The notes under the pieces are model-generated. The model saw only the letters and a program-made list of their open reading frames with translations, ran no database searches and had not been told where the DNA came from. A stretch of DNA of 64,000 nt from Hymenobacter aranciens. GTDB taxonomy: Bacteria; Bacteroidota; Bacteroidia; Cytophagales; Hymenobacteraceae. This document shows, in pieces, positions 8,882 through 19,300 of this stretch. Numbering within the stretch: the stretch's first letter is position 1; every line of letters starts with the position of its first letter. The position numbers and the translations under genes are program-made. The stretch spans positions 186,001 through 250,000 of the forward strand of contig NZ_JAUQSY010000004.1 of the NCBI RefSeq assembly GCF_030580865.1, written 5' to 3'.

Positions 8882-11224
8882 ATGAGCCACTTCCGAACCC
8901 TGTTCCTAAGTACGCTGCTCGCCGGGGGTGTGGGGTCGCTGGCGCAGGCCAAGGCCATGAAAGTAGCCGACGCGGCAGCCTTCAAAGCGGCCGTGCCACA
9001 GCTGCAGCCCGGCGATACGCTGGTGCTAGCCGCCGGCACCTGGCAGGATGCCAAGCTTATATTCAAGGCCGAGGGTACGGAAAAGCAGCCCATCGTGCTG
9101 CGGGCCGAAAAGCCGGGCGCGGTGAAGCTGCAGGGGCAGTCGAACCTGCGGCTGGCGGGGCATTACCTGGTGGTGTCGGGCCTGGATTTCCGCAACGGCT
9201 ACGCGCCGAGCGGCTGCGTGATTGAGTTTCGGGAAAACGCCCAAGCTCTGGCCTTCCACTGCCGGGTGACCGAGTGCGTGATTGAGGACTATAACAAGCC
9301 GGCCCGCGAGGAAGACAAGGACGACATCTGGGTGAAGCTGCACGGGCAGCACAACCGCTTCGACCACAACTACGTGGCCGGCAAAAAAACCGGCGGCGTG
9401 ACCATGGCCGTGGACCTGGCCGTGCCCGAAAGCCAGAACAACTACCACCAGATTGACCACAACTACTTCGGCCCCCGCCCCCGCCTGGGCTCCAACGGCG
9501 GCGAAACCCTCCGCGTGGGCGTTTCGACCTACTCGCTGACGGCCTCGCACACTCAGATTGAGGAAAATTACTTCTATAAGTGCAGCGGCGAGGTCGAAAT
9601 CATCTCCATCAAGTCGGGCGAAAACGCGGTGCGCCGCAACCTCTTCGTGGAGTGCGAGGGCAGCGTGGTGCTGCGCCACGGCAACAACAACCTGGTGGAA
9701 GGCAACTACTTCCTGGGCAACGGCAAGGCTCACACCGGCGGCGTCCGCATCATCAACGCCGGCCACCGCGTGCTCGACAACTACTTCGCCGACCTGCGCG
9801 GCACCAATTTCCGCGGGGCGCTGGTAATCATGAACGGCGTGCCCAACTCGCCCCTCAACCGCTACAACCAAGTGAAGGACGTGACCGTGAGCGGCAACAT
9901 CTTCCTAAACTGCGACAACATTGAGCTCTGCGAGGGCAAGGACGGCGAGCGCACCGCCACGCCGGAAAACGTAACCATCAGCAACAACATCTTCTACAAC
10001 CTGCTGGCGACAAAGCAATTCACCGTCAACGACGACATCAGCGGCATTACCTTCAAAGACAACCCGACGCTGCTCAGCAGCTCGCCCAACCTGCCCGGCC
10101 TGACGGCTACGCCACTGATTCTGCAGCGCTCGGCCGACGGCCTGACCGTGCCCACCGTGGGCAAGGGCAAGCCCAAGCAGCGCCGCCCCGTGACGGAGGC
10201 CGAGAGCGGCCCGCGCTGGTTCCGGCCCACGGTGGTGCCCGGCATGGGCACCGGCAAACTATGGAAAGTGCCCGCCAATGAAGCCGATGCCCTGCGCCGC
10301 GTGTGCCAACAGGCTCAGCGCGGAGACATTATCGAGCTGAGCAGCGCGGGCACATATCCCGTTTCGCAGCCCATTGCGGTAGCGGTGCCGCTGGTGGTGC
10401 GGGCAAAAAAAGGCCTGACCAGCCGCCCGGTGCTCAGCTTTGCAGGCAGCGGCACGGGGCGGGCGTTTTTCAGCATTGAAAATGGTGGCATGCTGCGCCT
10501 GAGCGGTTTGGCTTTCGATGGCAACGCGCCGGCGGGCACGGCCGATGCGCTGATTCGCACCAGCGCACAGCCGATGCTGGAGCACTACAACCTGTGGGCC
10601 GACAACTGCACGTTTTACAACCTGCGCGACGGCGGGAAAAGCGCCTTTCAGGCCACCAAAAGCACCTACGCCGACACGGTGCAGTTCAGCAATAGCCTAT
10701 TTTACGACCTCGGGGGCAATGCCTTGAGCCTAAATACCGAGACGCAAAACAAAGGTACTTATAACGCCGAGAATGTGGTGTTGCGCAACTGTCTGTTTCG
10801 CAACGTGCAGGGCGGCGCGCTGGACCTCTACCGGGGCGGCAACGACGAAAGCACCCTCGGCCCACTACTGACCGTGGACCACTGCACCTTCGACAACGTG
10901 GGCAACGCGCCCGAAGGCTACGTGCTGAAACTGACCGGCGTACAATGGTCGGAAATCAGCCAGTGCCTGTTCAACGACAGCGGCAGAAATGGCTACGCCA
11001 TCCTAGCGCAGAACTCGGCCAAAAGTACCGCTACGCTGCTCAATACCAACTTCTCCCGCTCGGGCCAGCTGAGTTCGGAATACAAGCCGCAAACCCGGCA
11101 GGTGGCCTACGTGGCCACCGAGTTTGTAAACCCGGCGCGGCTCGACTACCGCCTGAAAACGCCGGATTCCGGGCTGAAAACCAGCACCGACGGCCGCTTG
11201 CCGGGCTACGCGGCCCGGCCCTAA
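8882..11224 (+). CDS. PL6 alginate lyase, two-domain type
   Basis: A 780-residue protein with a signal peptide ending near AQA (residue 23). The N-terminal half is a chondroitinase-B-like right-handed beta-helix. The family residues can be placed: calcium ligands N205, E237 and E239, catalytic base K244 (SIKSGE) and acid R265 (LRHGN). Their spacing matches what I recall for AlyGC (N181, E213, E215, K220, R241). A second beta-helix follows from about residue 460. PL6 enzymes cleave alginate or MG/MM/GG blocks by beta-elimination in the periplasm or at the surface. The length and the second helix fit the AlyGC-like, often exo-acting subgroup, which is an inference. It is the first gene behind the predicted promoter and operator. 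Confidence 0.92.
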   Translation: MSHFRTLFLSTLLAGGVGSLAQAKAMKVADAAAFKAAVPQLQPGDTLVLAAGTWQDAKLIFKAEGTEKQPIVLRAEKPGAVKLQGQSNLRLAGHYLVVSGLDFRNGYAPSGCVIEFRENAQALAFHCRVTECVIEDYNKPAREEDKDDIWVKLHGQHNRFDHNYVAGKKTGGVTMAVDLAVPESQNNYHQIDHNYFGPRPRLGSNGGETLRVGVSTYSLTASHTQIEENYFYKCSGEVEIISIKSGENAVRRNLFVECEGSVVLRHGNNNLVEGNYFLGNGKAHTGGVRIINAGHRVLDNYFADLRGTNFRGALVIMNGVPNSPLNRYNQVKDVTVSGNIFLNCDNIELCEGKDGERTATPENVTISNNIFYNLLATKQFTVNDDISGITFKDNPTLLSSSPNLPGLTATPLILQRSADGLTVPTVGKGKPKQRRPVTEAESGPRWFRPTVVPGMGTGKLWKVPANEADALRRVCQQAQRGDIIELSSAGTYPVSQPIAVAVPLVVRAKKGLTSRPVLSFAGSGTGRAFFSIENGGMLRLSGLAFDGNAPAGTADALIRTSAQPMLEHYNLWADNCTFYNLRDGGKSAFQATKSTYADTVQFSNSLFYDLGGNALSLNTETQNKGTYNAENVVLRNCLFRNVQGGALDLYRGGNDESTLGPLLTVDHCTFDNVGNAPEGYVLKLTGVQWSEISQCLFNDSGRNGYAILAQNSAKSTATLLNTNFSRSGQLSSEYKPQTRQVAYVATEFVNPARLDYRLKTPDSGLKTSTDGRLPGYAARP

Positions 11225-11273
11225 AATCTCCTACCTCAGACTTACTATCTCACGTTTTTTTTTCAACGACGAC

Positions 11274-12032
11274 ATGCAGGATTTAACAGGAAAAGTAGCT
11301 TTGGTAACCGGCGGTGGCCGCGACATTGGCCGGCAGGTGGTGCTGGCCCTCGCCAAAGCCGGCGCCAACGTGTGCTTCAACTACTTCGACTCGGATACGG
11401 AAGCGGATGCCACCCTGGAGGAAGTGCAGAAAATCGGCGCCGGCCAGGGCCTGCAGGCCCAGGGCGACATGACCAACGCCGCCGACGTGGACCGCGTAGT
11501 AAAGGCTTGCACCGAGGCCTTTGGCCCGCGCATCGACATCCTGGTGAACGTGGTGGGCGGCCTGGTGGGCCGCAAAACCATGGAGGAAATGGACGAGCAG
11601 TTCTGGGATTTCGTGATTGACGTGAACCTGAAATCGGTTTTCCTGGTGACCAAGCGCGTGCTCCAACAGATGGAGGCCGGCGCGTCCATCATCAATTTCG
11701 CCTCGCAGGCCGCCCGCGATGGCGGCGGCCCCGGTGCCATCGCCTACGCTACCGGCAAAGGCGCGGTGCTGACCATGACCCGCGGCCTGGCCAAAGAGCT
11801 GGGGCCGAAAGGCATCCGCGTGAACTCGATTTCGCCCGGCATGATTGCCACGGCTTTCCACGATACCTTCACCAAGCCTGAAGTGCGCGAGCGCGTGGCC
11901 GGCATGACGCCCCTGCGCCGCGAAGGCCAGGCCGCCGAAGTGGCGGAGCTGGTGGCGTACCTGGCGTCGGACCAGGCCTCATTCATCACCGGCTCGTCGG
12001 TGGATATCAACGGCGGCACCTATTTCTGCTAA
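11274..12032 (+). CDS. SDR oxidoreductase, likely DEH reductase
   Basis: A 252-residue short-chain dehydrogenase with cofactor motif TGGGRDIG (12-19), a degenerate NNAG region (NVVGG), catalytic S144 (FASQA), Y158 and K162 (YATGK), and a C-terminal GG-containing end. The classical SDR length and all three catalytic residues are present, so it should be active and cytosolic. Between PL6 and PL17 genes, an SDR is expected to reduce 4-deoxy-5-keto-uronate (DEH) to 2-keto-3-deoxygluconate with NAD(P)H, the step that feeds KdgK. The substrate is inferred from the neighbours. Other SDR reactions are possible on sequence alone. The start codon lies 49 bp after the PL6 stop. Confidence 0.85.
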   Translation: MQDLTGKVALVTGGGRDIGRQVVLALAKAGANVCFNYFDSDTEADATLEEVQKIGAGQGLQAQGDMTNAADVDRVVKACTEAFGPRIDILVNVVGGLVGRKTMEEMDEQFWDFVIDVNLKSVFLVTKRVLQQMEAGASIINFASQAARDGGGPGAIAYATGKGAVLTMTRGLAKELGPKGIRVNSISPGMIATAFHDTFTKPEVRERVAGMTPLRREGQAAEVAELVAYLASDQASFITGSSVDINGGTYFC

Positions 12033-12037
12033 CCAAA

Positions 12038-12135
12038 ACCCCACCCCCGGCCCCTCCCCTTCGGGAGAGGGGGGCGTTCCAGAACAACTCGCGTCTGGCC
12101 CCCCTCTCCCGAAGGGGAGGGGCCGGGGGTGGGGT
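12038..12135. repeat. Perfect 38-bp inverted repeat between SDR and PL17 genes
   Basis: Arms 12038-12075 and 12098-12135 are exact reverse complements around a 22-nt loop. The arms are G/C homopolymer-rich (CCCCACCCCCGG...). No T-tract follows. It may shape mRNA stability between two genes of one operon, or be a small mobile intergenic element. Confidence 0.85.
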
Positions 12136-12151
12136 CAAACCCTAAAAATCA

Positions 12152-14374
12152 ATGCAATTTCAGCGGCTCATACGTTTGTGGATGCTCCTGGCAGGACTGG
12201 CGATGCTGCCTGGTGGGACGGTCAGCGCCGCCGCGCCGGGGCATCCTTCGCTGCTCATCACGGCGGCGGAAGTAGGGCCGCTACGCCAGGGCCTCGACCA
12301 GTACCCGCTGCTGGAAAAGACCTACCAAAGCCTCAAAAAAACCGCCGATAAGGCGCTGGCCAGCCCGATGGCGGTGCCCGTGCCGAAGGACCCCGCCGGG
12401 GCCTACACCCACGAGCAGCACACCCGCAATTACTACGCGCTGCAAGCCGCCGGCCTCTGCTACCTCATGAGCAAGGACGGCAAGTACGCCCGCTTCGTGC
12501 GCGACATGCTGCTGGAATACAGCAAGCTGATTCCCGGGCTCAAAAACCACCCCGAGGCCAAAAGCTCGTCGCCGGGCCGGCTGTTTCACCAGGCGCTGAA
12601 CGACTGCAACTGGGTGGTGTATGCCATCCAGGGCTACGATGCGGTGTATGAAACGCTGACGCCGGCCGAGCGCAAACAGATTGAGGACGGGGCGTTTCGG
12701 CCGCTGTGCAACTACTTCACCCAGGATTTGAAATCGTGGTTTAACCTCGTGCACAACCACGGGGTGTGGGCGGCCACGGCCGTGGGCATGACCGGCTACG
12801 CCCTGCACGACCAGAAGCTGGTGGACATGGCCCTACGCGGCACCCAGAACGACGGCAAAAGCGGCTTCCTGGCCCAGCTCAACCAGTTGTTTTCGCCTGA
12901 CGGCTACTACACCGAGGGGCCCTACTACGCCCGCTACGCGCTGTCACCGTTCTACCTCTTCGCCCAGACCATCGAGAACAACCAGCCGGAGCTGAAAATC
13001 TTCCAGTACCGCGACCAGATTCTGCGCAAGGCCCTGCAATCGGCTCTGCAATTGACGAATACCGACGGCCGGTTCTACCCGCTGAACGACGCGCTGAAGG
13101 AAAAAGACTGGACCACGCAGGAGCTTATCGCCGCCATTTCCATCTCCTTCCAGCGCTACGGGGCCGATAACACCCTGCTCGGCCTGGTCCAGCAGCAGAA
13201 GAAATTGATACTGAGCACCGGCGGCCTGGCCGTGGCTAAAGCCGCCGCCGAAGCCGGCAAAAACCCGCCCGCCTACCAGCGCCGCAGCGTGGTGTACCGC
13301 GACGGCGCCACCGGCACCGAGGGCGGCCTGGCCGTCCTCCGCGCCGGCGCGCCGGACGAGCAGACCTCGCTGATTTTCAAATACACCAGCCACGGTCTCT
13401 CGCACGGCCACTACGACAAGCTGAGCCTGGCCATGTACGACCGCGGCCGTGAGGTGCTGCAGGACTACGGCGCGGTGCGCTTCCTGAATATCGAAGCCAA
13501 GGAGGGCGGCCGCTATTTGCCCGAAACCAAGTCGTTTGCCAGCCAGACCATTGCCCACAACACGGTGGTGGTGGATGAGGCTTCGAACTTCGGTGGCAAG
13601 GAGAAAGTGGCCGAGACGAAGTCAGGCGAAGCCTGGTTTGCCGACCTCGACAACCCGGCCGCGCAGGTGGTGAGCGCCAAGGCCAACACCGCCTACGACG
13701 GCGTGCAGCTGCACCGCACGCTGGCGCTGTTCCGCGACAGTGCCAGCGGTAAGCCCCTGGTGCTGGACTTGTTTCGCGTCAATTCGGCCACCACGCACCA
13801 GTACGATTTGCCGTTTTACTACCAGGGCCAGCTGATTTCGACCAGCTTCCAGTACGACAGCTTTTCGACCAGCCGCCAGCCGCTGGGCAGCAAAAACGGC
13901 TACCAGCACCTCTGGAAGGAGGCCCAGAGCCGCCCGGTGCGCACGCCCGGCCTGGCCACTCTCACTTGGCTCGACGGCCCGCAGTTCTACTCCGTGACCA
14001 CGGCCACCGACACCGCCACCCACCTCGTGCTGGCCCGCATCGGCGCCACCGACCCGAATTTCAACATGCGGCCCGAGCCGGCGCTCATCATCCGCGAAAA
14101 GGCCAAAAACCAGGTCTTTGCCTCGGTTATCGAAGCCCACGGCGAGTTCAACCCCACGGCCGAAACCGCCTCCGGCTCGCGCTCCAACGTGGAGCGCCTG
14201 ACGGTGTTGCTCGACAGCCCCGAGGCCACCGTGGTGGAACTGAAGCTGCGCCGCGGCGGCACCTACCGCCTGGCCGTGGCCAACCAGGACGCCGGCGCCA
14301 CCAAAACCCATCAGGTGACGGTGGCCGGCCAGCCGCTGAAGTGGCAGGGGCCTTACCAGTTCAAGCGCTTATAA
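12152..14374 (+). CDS. PL17 oligoalginate lyase (heparinase II/III-like)
   Basis: A 740-residue protein with a signal peptide (ending near TVSAAA), an N-terminal alginate-lyase alpha/alpha toroid and a C-terminal beta-sandwich (Hepar_II_III). The pocket residues known from Alg17C can be placed: N202-H203 in VHNHGVW and Y258 in TEGPYYARY; SHGHYDKLS lies near residue 413. PL17 enzymes remove unsaturated monouronate from the ends of alginate oligomers, completing what PL6 starts. It is likely periplasmic. It sits in the operon directly before kdgF, which uses its product. No internal defect is seen. Confidence 0.92.
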   Translation: MQFQRLIRLWMLLAGLAMLPGGTVSAAAPGHPSLLITAAEVGPLRQGLDQYPLLEKTYQSLKKTADKALASPMAVPVPKDPAGAYTHEQHTRNYYALQAAGLCYLMSKDGKYARFVRDMLLEYSKLIPGLKNHPEAKSSSPGRLFHQALNDCNWVVYAIQGYDAVYETLTPAERKQIEDGAFRPLCNYFTQDLKSWFNLVHNHGVWAATAVGMTGYALHDQKLVDMALRGTQNDGKSGFLAQLNQLFSPDGYYTEGPYYARYALSPFYLFAQTIENNQPELKIFQYRDQILRKALQSALQLTNTDGRFYPLNDALKEKDWTTQELIAAISISFQRYGADNTLLGLVQQQKKLILSTGGLAVAKAAAEAGKNPPAYQRRSVVYRDGATGTEGGLAVLRAGAPDEQTSLIFKYTSHGLSHGHYDKLSLAMYDRGREVLQDYGAVRFLNIEAKEGGRYLPETKSFASQTIAHNTVVVDEASNFGGKEKVAETKSGEAWFADLDNPAAQVVSAKANTAYDGVQLHRTLALFRDSASGKPLVLDLFRVNSATTHQYDLPFYYQGQLISTSFQYDSFSTSRQPLGSKNGYQHLWKEAQSRPVRTPGLATLTWLDGPQFYSVTTATDTATHLVLARIGATDPNFNMRPEPALIIREKAKNQVFASVIEAHGEFNPTAETASGSRSNVERLTVLLDSPEATVVELKLRRGGTYRLAVANQDAGATKTHQVTVAGQPLKWQGPYQFKRL

Positions 14375-14428
14375 AGCTCAAACAATCAACTCTCCCATAT
14401 TCCCAACCCTACCCCAATCCTCTGCGCT

Positions 14429-14809
14429 ATGCGGTACTTTAGCAACGTATTTATTCAAGACGACGACATTTCCTGGGAGGCCGTGGGCCCCGGCGTGCGC
14501 CGCAAAATCCTGGCCTACGACGACAGCATCATGCTGGTGAAAGCCGACTTCGAAACCGGCGGCGTGGGCCCCATCCACCAACACTTCCACAGCCAGACGA
14601 CCTACATCGAGAGCGGCGAGTTTGCCGTGACTATCGGTCATGAAACCAAGGTGTTGCGCACGGGGGATGCCTACTACATTCCACCGCATGTGCCGCACGG
14701 GGCCACCGCCCTGCAGGCCGGCGTGCTGCTGGATATGTTCAGTCCCATCCGTGAGGATTTCATGACCGGGCACCCCGCTTACGCCGAGCAAAGTACGGCT
14801 ACGGCCTGA
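14429..14809 (+). CDS. kdgF: KdgF, cupin converting unsaturated uronates to DEH
   Basis: A 126-residue single-domain cupin. The metal site is visible as H50-x-H52-x-H54-x-Q56, with H90 in IPPHVPHG. KdgF proteins linearise 4,5-unsaturated monouronates from pectin or alginate to 4-deoxy-5-keto-uronate, a step otherwise left to slow chemistry. The size, motif and position right after the PL17 gene (54 bp gap) all agree. No signal peptide is seen, so it acts in the cytosol, after import by one of the MFS transporters. A general cupin of other function is less likely here. Confidence 0.88.
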   Translation: MRYFSNVFIQDDDISWEAVGPGVRRKILAYDDSIMLVKADFETGGVGPIHQHFHSQTTYIESGEFAVTIGHETKVLRTGDAYYIPPHVPHGATALQAGVLLDMFSPIREDFMTGHPAYAEQSTATA

Positions 14810-14815
14810 TTTGAC

Positions 14816-14915
14816 TGTCATGCTGAACGCAGTGAAGCATCTCTACCGCAGCAGTAATTTCTACCGATTGGATTTACTCCTGCGGTAGAGATGCTTCGAC
14901 AAGCTCAGCATGACA
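14816..14915. repeat. Inverted repeat between kdgF and the uronate MFS gene
   Basis: Arms of about 40 nt begin TGTCATGCTGAACGCAGTGA and end with the near-complement GCTCAGCATGACA. This is a variant of the 'GTCATcCTGAGcgcagcgaa' element also found at 21323-21454, 32461-32564 and 52579-52713. Confidence 0.8.
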
Positions 14916-14942
14916 AACGACCTCCACTGCTCAACCCCACCC

Positions 14943-16238
14943 ATGCAGCCAACCGCTCCCCCGCCCACTGCCACCACCGCCCCGCGCCAGGTCAACGGCC
15001 TGCGCTGGTGGATAATCGCGCTGATTGCCGTTGCCACGGTTATCAACTACATCGACCGCAACGCGCTGGCGGTGATGTGGCCCGGCATTGCTGAAGATTT
15101 GCAGCTGGGCAAGGAGCAGTACGCGCTGGTGGTGAGCTTTTTCATGGTGGCCTACGGTATCAGTCAGAGCGTGTCGGGCCGGCTGTTCGATAAGGTAGGC
15201 ACGCGGCTGGGCTTCACCATTTCCATCGTGGTGTGGAGCGTGGCGGCGGGGCTGCACGCGCTGTCGCGCGGGCTGCTGTCGTTCGCGGCGTTTCGGGCGC
15301 TGCTGGGGCTGGGCGAGGCCGGCAACTGGCCCGGCGCGGCCAAGTCTAATGCCGAGTGGTTTCCGGTGCGGGAGCGGGCCTTCGCACAGGGCCTGTTCAA
15401 TGCCGGGGCCTCGCTGGGCGCGGTGATTTCGGCCCCGCTCATTGCCTGGTTTTACGCGGAGTTTGGCTGGCGTTCGGCCTTTGTGATTATCGGGGCACTG
15501 GGCATTTTGTGGGTGATTCCGTGGTGGATAATCAACAAAGCCGTGCCCAAGCACCACCCCTGGCTGACGGAGCAGGAGCGTCAGCACATCCTCGACGGCC
15601 AGCCGGCCACCCCGGCCGTGGCCGACGTAGCGCTGCCCGTGGCCACGCTGCTGCGCTACCGGCAGTCGTGGTCGGTCATCGTGTCGCGCTTCCTGCTCGA
15701 CCCCATCTGGTGGCTGTTCGTGAGTTGGCTGCCGATTTACCTGCACGAGCGGTTTCAGTTCGATATCAAGCAGATTGGCGCTTTCGCCTGGTTTCCTTAC
15801 GTGGGGGCGGCGCTGGGCAGCCTGGGCGGCGGCTGGCTGTCGGGCCGCCTTATCCGCAGCGGCTCAGTGAACCGGGCCCGCAAAACCTGCATCGTGCTGG
15901 GCTGCATTATCATGCTGCCGGCGCTGGTGCTCAGTGCCTGGGCCGCCACGCCCGAAACGGCCATGCTCTGCATCTTCTTCGCCCTCATGGGCTTCCAGAT
16001 TACCATTGGTAACATCCAGACCCTGCCGGGTGACTTCTTCTCGGGCAAGTCGGTGGGGACGCTGGCGGGGCTGGGCGGCACCAGCGCCGTGTTTGGCACG
16101 CTACTGACTACCTGGCTGGTACCGGTGCTCACCCGCGACGGCTACGCGCCCTTCTTCGGGCTGGCGGCGCTGCTGGTGCCGCTGGGCGCCGTGGCCGTGC
16201 TCCTGCTGAGCGGCGAAATCAAACGAGTTAATCCCTAG
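14943..16238 (+). CDS. ACS-type MFS transporter, likely for uronates
   Basis: A 431-residue, 12-helix inner-membrane transporter of the anion:cation symporter branch. Motifs: NYIDRNALAVM in helix 1, RLFDKVGTR in the loop after helix 2, GLGEAGNWPGAAK in helix 4, as in hexuronate transporters such as ExuT. The ATG at 14943 is chosen because the in-frame ATG at 14910 lies inside the arm of an inverted repeat. Placed after kdgF and before susC, it most likely imports the unsaturated monouronate or DEH released in the periplasm. Substrate and direction are inferred from the family and neighbours. Confidence 0.88.
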   Translation: MQPTAPPPTATTAPRQVNGLRWWIIALIAVATVINYIDRNALAVMWPGIAEDLQLGKEQYALVVSFFMVAYGISQSVSGRLFDKVGTRLGFTISIVVWSVAAGLHALSRGLLSFAAFRALLGLGEAGNWPGAAKSNAEWFPVRERAFAQGLFNAGASLGAVISAPLIAWFYAEFGWRSAFVIIGALGILWVIPWWIINKAVPKHHPWLTEQERQHILDGQPATPAVADVALPVATLLRYRQSWSVIVSRFLLDPIWWLFVSWLPIYLHERFQFDIKQIGAFAWFPYVGAALGSLGGGWLSGRLIRSGSVNRARKTCIVLGCIIMLPALVLSAWAATPETAMLCIFFALMGFQITIGNIQTLPGDFFSGKSVGTLAGLGGTSAVFGTLLTTWLVPVLTRDGYAPFFGLAALLVPLGAVAVLLLSGEIKRVNP

Positions 16239-16241
16239 CGT

Positions 16242-16318
16242 GTAGAGACGCAATATTTTGCGTCTCCCACCAGAACGATAATGCGCTAACGATGAGACGC
16301 AAAATACTGCGTCTCTAC
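16242..16318. repeat. Inverted repeat between MFS and SusC genes
   Basis: Near-perfect 25-nt arms 16242-16266 and 16294-16318 with core GAGACGCAAtATTttGCGTCTC. Each arm is itself palindromic, so alternative hairpins are possible. It lies 3 bp after the MFS stop. Confidence 0.85.
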
Positions 16319-16334
16319 TCAAAATCCCACCCTC

Positions 16335-19300
16335 ATGAATTCTTCCTTTACTTTGTTGATGCAGTGCTGGCGGCAGCTCACGGGGGCCGGCCGCCTGGCC
16401 AGCGCCCTGCTGCTGGCTGCGCTGCTGTGTGCGGGCGGGCCGCTGCGGGCCCAGCCCACGGGGCCGGTCACGGCCTCGGGCCGGGTGCTCGATGCCTCCG
16501 GCGAGCCGCTCATCGGCGTGAGCGTGCGGGTGAAGGATGCCGAAATCGGCACGATTACCGATACCGAGGGGCGCTACACACTGCAGGTGCCGGACGCCCA
16601 GCGCACGCTGATTTTCTCCTACGTGGGCTTCCAGACGCTGGAGCGCGGGCTGAAAGGCAATGGGCTGATGAACATCACCCTGCGCGCCGACCAGAACAGC
16701 CTCGATGAAGTTGTGGTAATCGGCTACGGGGAGGTGAAGCGCAGCGACCTCACCGGCTCGGTGGGCTCGGTGAACGTAGAGGATTTGAACAAGGCCCCAG
16801 TGAAGTCGTTCGACGATGCGCTGGCCGGGCGCGTGGCGGGTGTGCAGGTGACTTCGCCCGACGGCCAGCCCGGCGCGGCTCCCAACATCATCATCCGGGG
16901 CGGCAACTCGATTACGCAGGACAACTCGCCGCTGTATGTGATTGACGGCTTTCCCATTGAGGATTACAACAATAACGCCATCAACCCCTCGGATATTGAG
17001 TCGATTCAGATTCTGAAGGATGCCTCGGCGACGGCCATCTACGGCTCGCGCGGGGCCAACGGCGTGGTGCTCATCACCACCAAGCGCGGCTCGGACGCGG
17101 CGCCCACCATCAGCTACGACACTTACTACGGCGTGCAGGAGAGCATTTCGAAGGCCAAGCTGATGGACCCGTATGAATTTGTGAAGCTGCAGATTGAGTT
17201 CGACTCGGTGACGGCGCGGCAGCTGTATTTGTCGAACGGCCGGACGCTGGAAAGCTACCGCAGCGCCAACGGCATCGACTGGCAGAAGCAGATTCTGCGG
17301 CAGGCCGCCATGTGGAGCCACTCGCTGGCCATCCGGGGCGGCAGCAAGGGCACCCGCTACTCGGTGTCGGGCTCCATTCTGAACCAGGATGGCACGATTC
17401 TGAACTCGGGCTTCAAGCGCTACCAGGGCCGCCTGACCCTCGACCAGGATGTGAAGCAGAACCTGCGCGTGGGCATGAACGCCAATTTCAGCAACATCAG
17501 CACCTACGGCACCCAGGTGGGCGGCTCCTCCAACTCCGACTTTGCGCTGCTGACCAGCCTCTACGGCTACCGCCCGGTGAACGGCACCGGCGACCTCGAC
17601 CAGCTGCTGAACCAGGCCGAGGACGAGGACGTGACCTCCTCCAGCAACTACCAGTGGAACCCGCTCTACACGGTGCGGAATGAGGTGCGCAACCGCATCA
17701 CCAACCAGCTTACCGCCAACGCCTACGCCGAGTACAGCTTCAGCCCCTCGCTGAAGCTGCGCGTGACCGGCGGCGTGGACCGGCGCCTGCTGCGCTACGA
17801 GGTGTTCAACAACTCGATGACCCGCACCGGCAATACCAACAACCCCAACGGCCAGAACGGCGTGAACGGCTCCATCACCTTCACCGAAACCAACAACTAC
17901 GTCAACGAAAACACGCTGACCTACAACAAAATATTCAAGCGCTACCACCGCATCACCTCGGTTACGGGCGTCACGTTCCAGGGCACCCGCACGATGATTT
18001 CGGGCGGGGGCGCCATCCTGATTCCCAACGAGCAGCTGGGGCTGAGCGGCATGGACGAGGGCATTCCCTACTCCATCGCCAGCCTGCGCTCGCAGAACAC
18101 CCTGGCCTCGGCGCTGGAGCGCGTGAACTACGCCTACCGGGGCAAGTACCTGCTCACGGCTTCGTTCCGGGCCGATGGCTCGTCGAAATTCGCGCCGGGC
18201 AACAAGTGGAGCTACTTCCCCTCGCTGGCCGCCGCCTGGCACCTTAATAAAGAGAAGTTTATGCGCGGCATCAAGCCACTGTCGGATGCCAAGCTGCGGG
18301 CCAGCTACGGCCTCATCGGCAACAACCGCGTGACCGACTACGCCTACCTCGCCTCGCTGGGGCTGCCGGTGGGCGAGTCGTACTCGCCGGGCGGGGTGTT
18401 CACGCGGGGCATCGTGCCGCTCACCATCGGCAACCCTAACCTGAAGTGGGAAACCACCCGCGAGCTGAACCTCGGCTTCGACCTGGGCTTTATCGACCAG
18501 CGCATTACGCTGTCGGCCGACGTATACCGCAAGAAAACCACCGACCTGCTGCTGGCCTCGCAGCTGCCACCCACCAGCGGTTACGCCAGCGCTTTCCAGA
18601 ACATCGGGGCAGTACAAAACCAGGGGCTGGAGCTGACCCTGAACACGGTAAACGTATCGAGCAAAGCCTTCTCGTGGACCTCAAACTTCAACATTGCCTT
18701 CAACCGCACGAAGGTGCTGGAGCTGACCCGCAACCAGACCTATATCCAGTCGACGGTGGGCTGGTCGTCGTCGTCGGGCTACGGCAACGTGCCGGCGTAT
18801 GAGGCAGTTATCGGGCAGCCGGTGGCCATGTTCTACGGCTACCAGTGGGTGGGCAACTACCAGACCAGCGACTTCGACCAAAGCTCGACCGGTGCCTACA
18901 CCCTGAAAGCCGACGTGCCCAACAACGGCAACGCCCGCGCCAGCATCAAGCCCGGCGACATCAAATACGCCGACCTCAACGGCGACAACGTGGTGGACAA
19001 CAGCGACCGCAGCATCATCGGCAACCCCAACCCGGACTTCATCGGCGGCTTCTCCAACAACTTCACCTACAAAAACTTCGACCTCAATATCTTCCTGCAA
19101 GGCTCCTACGGCGGCGAGCTGCTGAATGCTAACCGCATCATGTTTGAGGGGGGCGCGCTGAAGAATGGCCTCAATCAGTTTGCCTCCTACGCCGACCGCT
19201 GGACGCCTGAAAACCCGACCAACGAGCTCTACCGCGTGAATGGCCAGGGCCCCCGCGTGTACTCCACGCGCATCATCGAGGACGGCTCCTACCTGCGCCT

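Noticed and set aside
14910..14942. Upstream ATG of the ACS-type MFS gene
   Set aside because: It lies within the right arm of the inverted repeat 14816-14915. The ATG at 14943 gives a normal N-terminus.
16101..18617. 838-codon minus-strand open frame
   Set aside because: Antisense to susC; no motif, and the susC plug and barrel are intact on the plus strand.
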